Assembly: GCF_019578655.1 (NCBI RefSeq)
Contig: NC_063261.1
Coordinates: forward strand, 12,284,446-12,348,445
Direction of reading: 5' to 3'
DNA length: 64,000 nt
Origin: Ricinus communis
Taxonomy: Eukaryota; Streptophyta; Magnoliopsida; Malpighiales; Euphorbiaceae
Positions within the stretch are counted from its first letter, which is position 1; each line of letters begins with the position of its first letter. A model generated the notes under the pieces. It searched no databases. It was not told the origin of the DNA and saw only the letters and a list, made by a program, of their open reading frames with translations. Both the position numbers and the translations under genes were made by a program. Of the stretch, positions 1 to 10,840 are shown piece after piece.

Positions 1-735
1 ACTTGTAAATTGGTGAACAAATAGTAGTAAGCTTGGCAACAAAGCGGCTGATATAATATATTCTACCTAGGAACCCTTTGATTTCGTTTTGTCTTCGGAG
101 GTGGTATCTCATTGATAGCCTTCACCTTGTTAAGGTTTACTTCAATGCCCTTGTCACTGACTTTAAACCTAAGCAACTTTCCTTTAGTCGCACTAAACGC
201 ACACTTCTTTGGATTTAATTAAAGGTTTTACATTTATGCTCTTTTTAAAAATCTATCCAACATTTCAAAGTACTTTTCTTAAGTTTTTGCCTTAACCATC
301 ATATCATCCACATAGACTTCTACTTCTCTATGGATCATATTGTGGAAGATCTAAACTGCCATTCTTTTATACATTGCTCTTGAATTCTTAATCCGAATGA
401 CATAACTAGATAATAGAATACACCATATTCGGTGATAAATGTCATTTTAAGCTTATCAAGTATGGACCTTATGATATGATTATAACTCAAAACTCCTTCC
501 TCAAAAGTATAAAATTACATATGAAGCTCCTGAATCTACTAGAACATTAATATGAGGTAGTAGGAAATCATCCTTCGATGATGCCTTGTTCAAGTTTCTA
601 TAGTCCACACATTCAGACCCTTCCATCTTTCTTTGACACCGGTACAATATCAGAGACCCAAGTCAGATACTTAACTTCTTCGATGAACCGGGCTTCAGTT
701 TATTTCTTAATCTTTTCTTTTATCAGCTAGGCCCA
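1..735 (-). pseudogene. Tat-type Ty3 reverse transcriptase (element A0), cut by window edge
   Basis: Minus-strand translation gives the core of a Ty3-type reverse transcriptase, which copies element RNA into DNA. Motifs in order: VPVSKKDG (about 622-646), MCVDYRNLNKASSKDDF just downstream, then the catalytic YVDDMMVK with YVDDM at 300-314, followed by the connection to RNase H running off the window at base 1. Both YVDD aspartates are intact, but a stop follows KKDGRV and several frameshifts break the frame, so this is a dead copy. The residues match the same regions of A1 (14257-14707) and A3 (43602-43907), which places it in the Tat-like family. The RNase H and integrase halves should lie to the left of the window. 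Confidence 0.9.
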
Positions 736-1581
736 TTCTAGCCTTAATCTTCTTAGTTTTTGCTTTATTAGCTTTACATCTAGGTAAGTAGGTATTTCAT
801 GTTCAACAATCTCATTATAAGACCATGCAAAGCATTTTTTATGTTTTATTAAGATTTTTTTATTCTCTCTTTTTCTTCAGAAGTTAAACTGGCTCTAATC
901 ATGACTTCCCTTGGGGACTCAGGTGTACCTACATTAAATTCATGACATGGCATGGAGTCAATATTGAATATGCTAGTGGGATGATTATAGAAAGCGTGTA
1001 ATCATCAAACAAAAACACCATGCAAATAAGCAAATTGGTTATCTAATTGCATTATTGCCATTGATGGGCCCATCAGCCTCATCAAATAAGTTTAGAAAAT
1101 AAAAATCATTATAAAAATTGTCCATAGTGGACTGCTCAATGAAAGCATCAATATCACGTCAACAGTATAAACATTAGCCTATGGAGGAGCAACATCATCA
1201 GTAGCCTGGATGAACTCTTCAGTTTTAGCTTTACCCTTCTTGGTAGCCTTCTTCTATGCCAGTTCAGCATTCTTCTTGTCATCCTTGACTTGGAGGATCG
1301 TCTTAATCCTCATGATCTTAAACTGCTCTTCAAATATCTTAAACCCTTGTTGAGAATTGCCCTTATCATCTATCCATGGCTCTAGAGTCTCCCCATTATA
1401 AGGCGTCAATATGCCTTCCCTTACAAACTCAATCATTCTTTTTTCTAGCTTTTCTAACCTTTTAGGGGGTTTCCTCATTCCCTCCAAGGTAAGTAGTACT
1501 CCTATTAGCAAATCCAAGCTCTTCCCAGTCAAGCACTCTACCACGACCTCCGCCTAGTTCGATTCAAGGGTAATACCCCAT
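736..1581 (-). pseudogene. Protease-RT linker region of element A0
   Basis: Minus-strand stretch between the protease and RT of A0. It holds a 96-codon open frame at 1254-1544 containing a G/Q/F-rich segment (GNSQQGFKIFEEQFK) that resembles the poorly conserved linker at the same place in this retrotransposon lineage. The rest is broken by stops. No catalytic motif is expected here and none is seen. Assignment rests mainly on position between recognisable protease and RT. Confidence 0.6.
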
Positions 1582-2040
1582 TTATCTCATCACATACACG
1601 TGAGGACTCTCTTTAACCCGTATTATTTGTACCCAAAATTCGATCATCATCTCTTCCTTTAGGGCCTCGACTACCCTTACAGCTACTTCAGATGCTCCGA
1701 TAGTCACCATTTCCCCTTTATAAAGAAACTTCATCATCTGGTAAAGAGAAGAGGATACTCTGCCCAACTCATGATACCACGAATGGCCTAATAAAATTGA
1801 ATAAGCCATAAGTATATCAATCCCTACAAATTCAATCATGGACTCAACCCGGTCCAACCTTCACACATGCTTTAAAGGTTCCCGCCCTTGTCCTTTAATG
1901 TCATTATAGGATTTAATGATGGTGGAACTAGGTTCCAAATCTCTTTCCTCAAAGCCATACTTGCCGAGAAACTTCAGTGGACAATTGTTGATGCCAGACC
2001 CATCATCAACTATCACACATTCGCTTTTTCACTTCTTTTA
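1582..2040 (-). pseudogene. Retroviral-type aspartic protease of element A0
   Basis: The minus strand encodes an aspartic protease, which would cut the Gag-Pol polyprotein. The active site reads VDDGSG (DDGSG at 1993-2007), and about 75 codons later comes YSILLGHSWYHELG, the flap/substrate segment that usually reads YxxLLGRxWIH. The downstream MMKFLYKGEMVTI segment also occurs in A3 (near 44880). A frameshift separates the active-site part from the 91-codon open frame at 1582-1857, so no working protein is made. It follows gag and precedes RT, the usual Ty3 order. Confidence 0.85.
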
Positions 2041-2823
2041 CAATAGCATCAATGTATAGCAGGTCGTTGTGGCTTCTCCTTTTTAGGGGCAGTTCTTTAT
2101 TTGAAAAGAATATCACTGGTTTTCTCTCTTGAATTGCTAAAGTAGCTTGATGGGTTGTAAACTAAGTAGGTACTACAATCTTATGCAGCGCCTTTGCTAT
2201 GGCATTTCTATACTCGGATGAACATTCTAGAAGTAACCAAACTGAAATGTTAGCCTGGTTCCTTCTCAGCTTTACCGGGTCAATCTTTCCTTATCATCTC
2301 TCATATTTTGCTCTCCTTTCTATTTCTTTAATTCATCTTCTGATATTACTTTTTCAGAATTCCTATTTCAAGTCCTTTCTCTACTTCTTATTTTTCTTAT
2401 TTTTTTTATTTTTATTTCTTTGATATTACCTTCTTTGGATTATTGTACACTCTTCCACCTCGAGTCATCCCATCTACTAACTCGCTAGTTGGTTTGAAAG
2501 TTAACCCCTAGATTTCTGACCATATGTCTAGCGGCTCTATTGCTGATTGGTTTTCTATCCTCTTAAGTATTTCCCATCCATTAATATTCTAAGGCATGTG
2601 TTATTGTGTTTAGAAGCTTTCCCAAAAATTATGAATGATGGCTACCAGCCGTCATCTTCTTCACACTCCTTTTATTTCTCCCATTGGCTTATATTCTCTC
2701 TCTCGCTTCCTTCTCTCCTTTTCTTTTCCTCATGGGTTTGGGTATTATTTCAGAGGACTCTAGCATAAAGTTTTCTGGCAACTCAAAACTAATCATCATT
2801 GCTTTATAGTCTGGTGATGGTAC
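2041..2823 (-). other. Gag-protease spacer of A0, no recognisable domain
   Basis: Pyrimidine-rich on the plus strand (long CT/TTTTT runs at about 2280-2420 and 2650-2720), so purine-rich in the sense direction of A0. This would encode a lysine/glutamate-rich spacer between the gag zinc knuckle and protease. The plus-strand frames at 2199-2423 and 2547-2768 are low-complexity S/F/L translations of this tract and are not genes. Confidence 0.5.
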
Positions 2824-3760
2824 TCAGTTGTAATTTGGCAAGGGATCGGGGCACGTCGCCTTCGGACCCGTGATCTTTCCATTATCAATCAGATTTTGCA
2901 TTTCATTTCTGAAACTCCTACAGTAATCAATATTATGACCTACCATCTGGTGATAATGGCAAAATGCATTTGAGTTATTTCTCATCCAAGTTACCCCGGG
3001 TATTGGCGGAAGAGCCTCATTTGGAAAATTCAGTTGTTGCAACTTAGTCTTAACCTATGAGAGAGGCACTAAAAACTAAGAGTACCTCCTCTGCAGAGCT
3101 GTGAAATTCACCCCAACTTAAGATACATTGACCTCTTTCATTACTAAACTACTTGAGGTATTTCTCTTGTAACATCCTTTCTTATGCTCAATTTCTTCAA
3201 TATTACAAGCATATTCTCTGAAGTCCTCAAAAGTTCTGAGTGGGATTAGAGCTAACTTCTTTTAAACATAGGCATGTGTGCCCTTCATCATATGCCACAC
3301 TTAGTCTCATTCAAAAGGTCTAATTACCATCTTAGTGGCCTTTGCCCTGAAGCACAGCATGACATCTGAGATACTCTTATTAGGCATTTGCTTTATCATA
3401 ATGTAGTGACCTCCACTTCCGCATTATACTCATTGGCCTGCGAACTTCTTGACCATGTCTTTACAATTGCTATGGACTTTCTCATCTAACTACCAATACT
3501 AGTGGTGGACCTGTCCCTCAAGGTATAGCCCAAAGAACTTAACAATCTACTCCTTGGTGAGGTTCTAACATGTTGACATGACCATCCTATATGAGTTAAT
3601 GAATGCATGAGGATTGCTTATGCCATCAAACTTTGGCAAGTCTATCAGATTGATCTTCTTTGCCTTGGTAATTACTTCCATCAACTCTTCTATATCGTCT
3701 ATTATCTCCCAACCTTTGATTCTTAACATATTCTATAACTTCTCAGTTTATTTGTTTATC
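2824..3760 (-). pseudogene. Gag (capsid plus CHHC knuckle) of element A0
   Basis: Minus-strand gag remnant. The capsid part begins with a PKFDG-type segment (FDGISNPHAFINSYRM, about 3570-3630), continues through a FFGLYLEGQ-type segment, and ends at the zinc knuckle CHYHQMVGHNIDYC in the open frame 2824-3042. The knuckle spacing is C-x2-H-x4-H-x4-C, the CHHC variant common in this plant lineage. Gag would form the cytoplasmic particle that packages element RNA. Many stops and frameshifts are present. The block is followed, in the right order, by protease at 2040. Confidence 0.8.
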
Positions 3761-3811
3761 TCTTTAACCTTAGGATCTTGAAGAGCTGGTCCTTAATGAT
3801 GATCCTCATGT

Positions 3812-4204
3812 CTAGCAGCTACTCAACATCCTTCTTGAGACGAATGCACTCATTAGTATCATCTCCAAACATACCATGATACAAGCAGTAGTTGTTCGTC
3901 TCACAGTCAATGCAAGTTGGTACCATCCAGGATGATACTGGCTTGGTAGGAGCAAACCTCGATGATAAAGGTCAATCAGAACATTGGAATAAGACATGAA
4001 GGGTTGAGTGTACTTCCTCTTTTTCTTGCTCGAGGCACTCGACTTCATCCTAGGCCTTGGCTCATCTTTTTGGTAATCCTTTCTCCTTTTCTTCTCAACC
4101 TCTTCATCCATCACTCTCGAGGCAACAGCTGCCATTTCCTTATGGCTTTGTTCTAGAAAGTATGTTACCTTATCTAGCTCGTATGACATTTCCCTACCTA
4201 GCAA
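3812..4204 (-). pseudogene. Second gag-tail fragment with its own zinc knuckle
   Basis: A 130-codon minus-strand open frame starts at 4204 with MLGREMSYELDKVTYFLEQ and a K/R-rich stretch. It shifts frame near 3900 into NYCLYHGMFGDDTNECIRLK, a CHHC-type knuckle with the second His replaced by Asp. The pattern (basic stretch, YTQPFMSYSNVL, then the knuckle) is the C-terminal part of a Tat-type gag. It lies upstream of a second capsid and knuckle at 2824-3760, so the region has two knuckles. It may be a duplicated gag tail or a fragment of a different element. No function is likely. Confidence 0.55.
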
Positions 4205-5456
4205 AATAAAGATCTTACTTGGGACTTGAGGACATTAATCTCATCCTTAAGACTTATGAACTCTATTTGAATCTTGAAATCCATCAATATTTGATCCATA
4301 TCAAGAAGAGAAATGACTGTAAGCAAAAGGTTAGGTATGTATATGTCATGAATGGACATGCAATGTCCACCAAAAGAGAAAAGGTCAGCAACTATAAGTT
4401 TTATTCACAGCCCAATCACAATAAAGTATATGTGCACAAATAGATGTAAACACATAAAACATTAATGTACATCTCTCATGTAACATTCCATTCCAAATTC
4501 AAGTAGTGGTGATGTCTTATTTCCTACGTATTTTGGTTTAGCTAAGCCATCAACAAGGATGGTCGAAGCTCGATCCTCCCTAGTGTTTGAAACTTAGTCT
4601 TAGGCTAACCCATGATTAGGAATTCCTCACTAGACATTTGCAAGTCTCACATTCTAAGGGAGATTGAACTTTCATTCAGTATCCCTTGAACATGCATTTC
4701 TTGAACATTCATCATGAGGAGGAATTTCTAATTATGAATAGTCTAAATCTGAGTTTCAAGCACTAATAGTGGAATGAAGTCATGAATTGTACTCATTATT
4801 TGTCATAATGCATTCGTTCTACTTTTTTACTGTTCATGTGGGCATTTGTACCTCTGTGCCAATCCCGATAAGTGTTGGTCTTTGAGTAGTTCCGAGTGTA
4901 TTAAAAATAATAAGATGGATTCATAAGGTTATTCCAAGCAAGCATACATTCACATGTTATTTGGTAACATAAATAAAAGATCTATGTCATAAAACAAGCT
5001 TAGTTTCCCTTGGTAAGGAGAACCCTTCTTACACTAGAGGAGGCTTATCCTTTTTATATAGCTAGGTGGGAGGATTGTTACTACCTGACACGATAAGCCT
5101 TTTGCACCTTAATACATGTGTAAGGGTGGTGGTCATTACTAATAGACTTTGTCTCCCACTTAAATGGAATTAGGATATCTCGCTTATTAGTGCGGCCAGG
5201 TAAAAATATGGCCTTCTTAACTCTAATGTAAATGATGCAAAGCCTCAAATTTAATTGGAATAAACTTATCATTAAGTCTCTAGTGGAGTTGCCACTGTGA
5301 ACATGGCTTATTTTCATGTTCCTAGCCCATATCGGTACCAACTATGTCATTGTGTCAAAGGTTGTCTCATTTGTACTAGGCTCGAATCGAAAAGGAGCCG
5401 TCCGAGAATAGGTCTCAAGGGATCACGACAATTACGGTGGCCCGAAAATTATAGAA
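4205..5456 (-). other. Leader of element A0, no gene seen
   Basis: Region between the gag remnant and the primer-binding site of A0. Open frames of 60-90 codons on both strands show no family signature, and 5081-5341 and 5297-5488 simply read the leader and primer region. A second primer-site-like sequence occurs in inverse complement at 5285-5294 (GGAGTTGCCA), 180 bp inside the better one at 5464-5474. Confidence 0.5.
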
Positions 5457-5474
5457 AAAGATTGGAAGTTGCCA
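5457..5474 (-). promoter_or_regulatory. Primer-binding site of A0 (TGGCAACTTCC type)
   Basis: On the minus strand the site reads TGGCAACTTCC, close to the TGGCGACTCC primer site of Tat/Ogre-type elements, usually attributed to tRNA-Arg. The adjoining LTR edge reads ...GTCCCGGTTATTTTACCCAGG, the same layout as at 28464 in A1. Confidence 0.65.
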
Positions 5475-6777
5475 CCTGGGTAAAATAACCGGGACAAATA
5501 GAGAGGAGCGAAGGATGGCATTTGAGATTCCTCACAAAGAGCTCCCCAAATCAGAGATTTGGGTTAGAAAAGTTAAGTACGTGTTGGGAAGTGGTTAGGC
5601 ACCCCAACATGCTCAGAGACATAGTCTGGCCTCCACAAGACTCTTAAGTCTTTTTGTTTCCTTAGTCGTACTAACCTAGCTTGGTTATTACTCATTTTAT
5701 TACAATAACATTTTATTATCTTATTTAATCATACATAAATTGAGGAAGAGAAGTTACTAGCCTATCATGCATCTACCTAAGGGAAAGGCACACATTAGTG
5801 CAACTAATCCTGAAGGAGGTATATTGGTACTTTAGATTTTATCTAACATGCCAAGATGACCAAATAAGACCAATTTATTAAGCATGTGGGTGTCAGGTTC
5901 ATTTTATCATTAAGCAATCAGGTGAATGAAATATAGGAGGCGAGAGAGTCACATTGGTGAGGTAATTTATTTTAGTAAGCATATGAGGTGATCAATCAAC
6001 CTAAGTTTGATTTACCTTTAGTATGTGAGGTGAAATCTAAATATACCAAAGTAATAAATAAAAAAATATAAAGAAGGGGACAAAAAGAAATAATGGGATA
6101 AAACACGGATAATCAAAATATAAAGGGGATAACTAGCATTTTAAATGAACTTAAGCCAACCAACAAAGGATTTAAACAATCAAAATATCTAAATGAAATT
6201 AAACTCATTCTCATTAAGGAGTTGTGCCTATTTCGCTAACCAGACCTATGCTTATAAAATAAGGAGTTAGTCTAAAGCATGGGAAATAACTATAGTAATA
6301 AAGCAATGCAATCACACACACTTATCATGAAATTCATTCCTCCAATGGAATTAATCATACCAAATCTATTAAAGAGAATGAATAGAAAACAAGACACCTA
6401 ATTAGTCATGACAATGCAACCAATCATGTTATTAGTCCATTTATCATGCCAAATCCATTAGAATCCAAAAACATATAACTTAAAACATATTTCATAAGAA
6501 CATAATAAAACAAAAAATAATTAGACCTATTTCCCCTAATCTCTTACTAATCATGTATCAATAAATAATTAAACACATTCGTCCATTTAAAGCCAGCATT
6601 AACCTTAAAACTAACTACACATATTAAATAGCATCAGATCAACACCATAATCTACCAAATAGAAACTAAGCATATTTATTAAGTAATTAAGACAAAGTAT
6701 AAAAGCTTTTAAAGTCAAAATTAACTAGAGTTACCAAAAAAATGGAAGCATCAAAATGGAAGCATCAAGCTTCTATA

Positions 6778-6945
6778 AGCTTACCCTACGTGGGGTAAGT
6801 CTTAGCCTATGTGAGCTAAGCGAAAACCCATGCGGACTAATCATTACCCCGCGGGGGTAAGCCTTAGCCTACGTAGGCTAAGCGAAAACCCACTCGGACT
6901 AAGCCTTACCCCATGCGGGGTAAGCTCTAAGAAGCTTGGAGCTTC
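6778..6945. repeat. Tandem palindromic block, unit about 62 bp
   Basis: Two full units and a partial one. Each unit holds a TTACCCC...GGGGTAAG dyad, a CTTAGCCTACGTAGGCTAAG-type dyad and the spacer GCGAAAACCCA(T/C). GC content is far above the surrounding AT-rich LTR. The position in an LTR suggests a promoter/enhancer repeat, but that is inference. Confidence 0.8.
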
Positions 6946-7716
6946 TATCTTTTAGGGCTTTTTCACAAAACATAATTTTTGAACTTAATGCAAACATAAA
7001 ATACAACTAAATACAACCAAATATATGCTTAGAATAGGTTTAATCCGTAGTTTTGGCCTCGAATTTTTACCTTATGGTGATTAAGGTAAAAGTGAGGACT
7101 TGGGAAATGAGGAGGATAGTGCAAAATTGTCTGATGCCAAAAGGACTTTTGTTGGCTCCTAGAATGGAAAGAAAAACTTGCAAAATTGCAAAATCATAAA
7201 GGGTGAAGATTAAAGTGTCTTTTGGTATTGCGAAGAAAGAAAATGTATCGCTATTATGTGTAGGTATTTATGTTAACAAGACAAAATGTGTTTAGAAGGT
7301 TGAAAATGAGTAGAAAGGGGCTGGAAATCTTTAAAAAAGGGAATAGACTATGGAGTTTTTCACTTATAATGAAGGTGAGTACCATAAGGGTTAAGGATTT
7401 TAGGTATATGGGTATGTAAACATAAAAGGGAAGGTGTAGAGTCTCCTCAATGAAAGGAACACGATTTTTCTTTAGTTTAATCATCTTTTATTTCTCTAAA
7501 CTATGGCTAGGATTATGGGTGTGAGATAAGGATGATTATATATGAAAGTATTAGGGGTTTTGAGGTTTTTTCCTATCTAACTTTTGATTTGTTTAATATT
7601 TTAAAGTTTAAGGATCCAATTTTACATTTTTGAGAGTGGGAGAGATGGTGGTATGCGTTCCTATGAGATAATATGCCTCCTAAGTTTCCTTCTTCTAAAA
7701 ATATTGCATTATGAGT

Positions 7717-7860
7717 CATTAGTCCATGTGGCTAAGTGAAAACCCACGTGGGCTTAGCTCAAAGCCTAGCCCATGTGGAGCTCGCTAAGTCCTCATGGAC
7801 TTAGCTTAGCCATGTGGTATAGGCCTTAGTCCATGTGGCTTAAGGAGGTACCCTAGAGTT
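7717..7860. repeat. Second palindrome cluster related to 6778-6945
   Basis: Repeats of GTCCATGTGGCTAAG, AAAACCCACGTGGG and CTTAGCTTAGCC share the core words AAAACCCA and TTAG of the upstream block but are more decayed. Several imperfect CCACGTGG-type dyads are visible. Confidence 0.65.
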
Positions 7861-8065
7861 TTGAGGTTCTACACGCCTTGGTTTAAAGCTTTCGGTGTTT
7901 TATAGTTTCCATTAAGGTATTTTAGGCTTTTTCAAGCTTTCCATGGTTTTGATCAATCCATTCTAAGGCTTTCGAGCATCCCTTTAGTGTCTTTCAGAGC
8001 CTTTTCCCTCTTTCCTCAAAGCTCACTCCACCATACTTATCTTGTCCTCATCATCGGGCTTATAT

Positions 8066-9524
8066 AACAGATGAGAAAAAGTTAAGTAATAACAATGACC
8101 TTTTGGATAAAGGTTTTATCAAACCCAGTACATCTCCATAGGGCTTCCAGTGTTATTTGTGAAGAAGAAGGATGGTTCCTTACGACTCTGAATTAATTAT
8201 AGATAATTGAATAAGGAGACTATTCGTAATAAGTATCTACTTCCTCATATTGATGACTTGTTCGATCAGCTTCAAGGTGCTTCATATTTCTCTAAGATTG
8301 TTTATGATTGGGATATTACTAGTTAAGGATATGTGAGGAGGATGTCCCTAAGACATTATTTAGGACTCGTTATGGGCATTATATTAGTTTTTGTGACTCA
8401 TTAGTGCTTCTATAACTTTCATGGATCTAATGAATTGAGTGTTTAAGCCGTTCTTAGATCTTTTTTTATCATTATATATATTGATGATATTTTGGTGTAC
8501 CCTATGAGCGAGGAAGAGCATGCATGGCATTTGTTGGATTTTACTACATACCTTGAGGGAGCAGCAGTTGTATGGTAAATTCTCTAAAATGTGAATTTGG
8601 ATAGAGAGTGTAGCTTTTCAAGGATACATGGTGTCTAAAGAGGGTATTTAAGTGGATCCCAAGAAAGTGGAGGCTATGACTGATTGGTAAAAACCAACTA
8701 TAGTGATAGAGGTTTATAGCTTTTTAGGTTTGACAAGCTACAATCAATGATTCATTCAAGATCTTTTAAGGAAAGTAGCGCCTTTGACCCGGCTGATTAG
8801 AAAAATATTAGATTTTTCAGTGGATTGATGCTTGTGAGAGGAGCTTCCAAAAGTTGAAGGATATTTTGACGTCAGTTCTAGTGGTGACCCTACCTTTTAG
8901 GACAGGTGGTTTCACTGTGTATTTTGATGCTTCTAAAGTGGGACTCAGTTATGTCTTAATGTAACATAATAAGGTGGTGGCCTATGCATTTAGGCAACTG
9001 ATGCAACACAAGCAGAATTATTCAAATTATGATTTTAAAATGGTAGCTATGATTTTTGCCTTAAGATTTGGAGCCACTATCTCCATGGGAAGACGTGCAT
9101 GATATACACATGTCACAAGAGCTTGAAGTACATATTCCAGCAGAAGAAGTTGAACTTAAGGCAGAGGAGGTGGTTAGAGCTTCTGTAGGATTACGATTAT
9201 ACTATCTTTTACCATCCTAGTAAGGAAAATGAAGTAGCAGATGCCTTGAGCAAGAAGTCAGTAGGTAGCCTTGCTCATATCCACACAGGGAAAACACTTC
9301 TAACTAAGGAGTTGCATAAGTTATATGATCAAGGGTTGTAGTTGGAGGTACTAAATTCAGGAGTGCTGCTGGCACATTTTAAAGTGCGGTCTGTAATTAT
9401 TGAGGCAATCAAGGGAACTTAGAGTTAGGATCCACTGCTAAGGAAGATTTGAGAAGAGGTACAATAGAGTCAAGCTAAATATTTCATCATAGATGATGAT
9501 AGGACTCTCAGGATGGGTACTAGG
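8066..9524 (+). pseudogene. Chromovirus (Tekay/Del-type) RT-RNase H remnant
   Basis: Plus-strand remnant of a chromovirus polymerase. Visible in order: LLDKGFIKPS, VKKKDGSLRL (about 8165), [20 protein letters not shown], the catalytic IIYIDDILVY (YIDDI at 8477-8491), VDPKKVEAMTDW, then RNase H with YFDASKVGLSYVLM and the terminal HPSKENEVADALSKKSVGSLAHI near 9215-9290, and the start of integrase ending DDRTLRMGTR. RT catalytic aspartates are intact but the frame carries many stops and small deletions, including loss of the usual RT middle after 8300. It breaks off at 9524 exactly where C1 begins, so C1 or a later deletion removed the integrase and chromodomain. Confidence 0.88.
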
Positions 9525-9566
9525 TGATGTGCGCTATCCGCATACAGCAAAGTGTATCGGTCATAT
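9525..9566 (-). mobile_element. Remnant of C1 3' LTR
   Basis: The outer bases TGATGTGCGCTA...GCAAAGTGTA match the last bases of C-family LTRs (compare 12207-12245, TGATGTGTGCTA...GCAAAGTGTA). The rest of the roughly 1.45-kb LTR has been deleted, leaving it directly against the PPT. Confidence 0.6.
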
Positions 9567-9600
9567 AACCCCACACTTAGCTCATTGCTTGTCCTCAAGC
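9567..9600 (-). promoter_or_regulatory. Polypurine tract of C1 with conserved upstream words
   Basis: Minus strand reads GCTTGAGGACAAGC, a short gap, then CTAAGTGTGGGGTT. The same pair of words precedes the 3' LTRs of B (41001-41038) and D (58170-58204). It primes plus-strand DNA synthesis in such elements. Confidence 0.75.
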
Positions 9601-10840
9601 AATCAAAAGTAAAATAAGGAAAATAAACCACAAAGGAACAACACTTAAACTGACAGACAAGCTAGAAAGCTCATGCACATATCCTTAACAAGCGTAAGTC
9701 AAACAAAAAGAAACAAAGCAATCAATTCAAGTATCATAACCAAGATGCCAATAATTCGCAGAATACTATCTCAACAAAATTATTCAAAACCAACTCCTCA
9801 CCAGATTCACTCTAAATCACTCAAAGTGTCTAAAGGGTAGTGTTTAATCGCTCAATGCATCAACTATTGCCTTACTTACTATATGCTTGCTCTTAAATCC
9901 TACTCTTACCACTTATGGAGAGTCAACAGCCATGTCAAGAGGTCTTTATAAGGGTTGTAATGGGGATTATGTAAGGGTAAGTAAATTTGGTCAGAGTTGA
10001 ACCTATGGTGTTCTGCAATGAAATACATGACCTGCACACAAGTCACAATAATCACAAGGAGTAAACAATGGATAGTAGTCCAAGGTGGGAAATAGGAATA
10101 AAGTCAAAATGTTTAGCTCAATTACTTTCTTTCTTTTCATCACCTTTCCCTTTTATTCTTCTTTTTACATATTTTTCTTCTTTCTTTTTTTTTCTTTTTT
10201 TCTTTTTTTTTCATAAGGGAAGAACATTCACATTATAGAGTGAATTTATTTTTGGATTGAAGTAAATTACTACAAGATTCCAAAGCTATTCCCAAGATAA
10301 AAATTCCCAATAAAAATAACTCATGTGCAAAATCATAACCCAAAGCAGAATAAAACTAAGTGGTAATGGAATATGATAAAAAAAATGGTGAAAGAAGGGG
10401 TTATCTACAGAATCAATGAACGAATGAAGGCTATTTGGCTAGAATGAAAAACCTAAGTGCCTCTATCATACCAAAGTGTTAAACTCTCCTCAGTGGGCCC
10501 CTCATAAGCATTACACGAAGCAAGTTCTAAAAGTAAAGCAGAATTGGCACTCAACAAGAAATAAATACAAGCATATAAAGTGTATGCTTACAATTTAGGC
10601 TCAATTTCTCACAAGTGTGCTTTTGAGTAGGTTCCAAACGAAAATCATCAAAATAGAATTAAATAAGCCAAAGCAACTTAGTGCAAATCTTACATTCTTT
10701 CGCAAGACTCAACACTATCGGTTTTACCTGATCACATGGGCATAAACAGGATTTCCAAAAGCAAGTCAACAGTAAAAACATCGAAACAAAGTGAAAAATT
10801 TTCAAAATTTTACAAAAAATTGCACAAAGAATTTTGATGT
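9601..10840 (-). other. C1 3' noncoding region with pyrimidine tract
   Basis: No coding domain. Contains a low-complexity T/C run at about 10122-10212 (TTTCTTTTTTTTTC), i.e. a purine tract on the element strand. The part after 10064 is closely similar to C2 16616-17340. Compared with C2, C1 has lost about 360 bp near 10830, including the ACACTGAGGACA motif found at 17381-17420. Confidence 0.65.

Larger units (their letters stand above)
5475..8060 (-). mobile_element. Probable 5' LTR of Tat element A0
   Basis: Starts next to the A0 primer site and contains no coding domain up to the chromovirus at 8066. It is AT-rich with two GC-rich palindromic blocks (6778-6945 and 7717-7860). I could not find a clear TG...CA outer terminus, so the right boundary is only the start of recognisable chromovirus sequence; some of the segment may be flanking DNA. 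The small frame at 7254-7484 has no signature. Confidence 0.45.

Noticed and set aside
5081..5488. Two overlapping frames of 86 and 63 codons on opposite strands
   Set aside because: They read the A0 leader and primer-site region; no family pattern and no conservation in A1.
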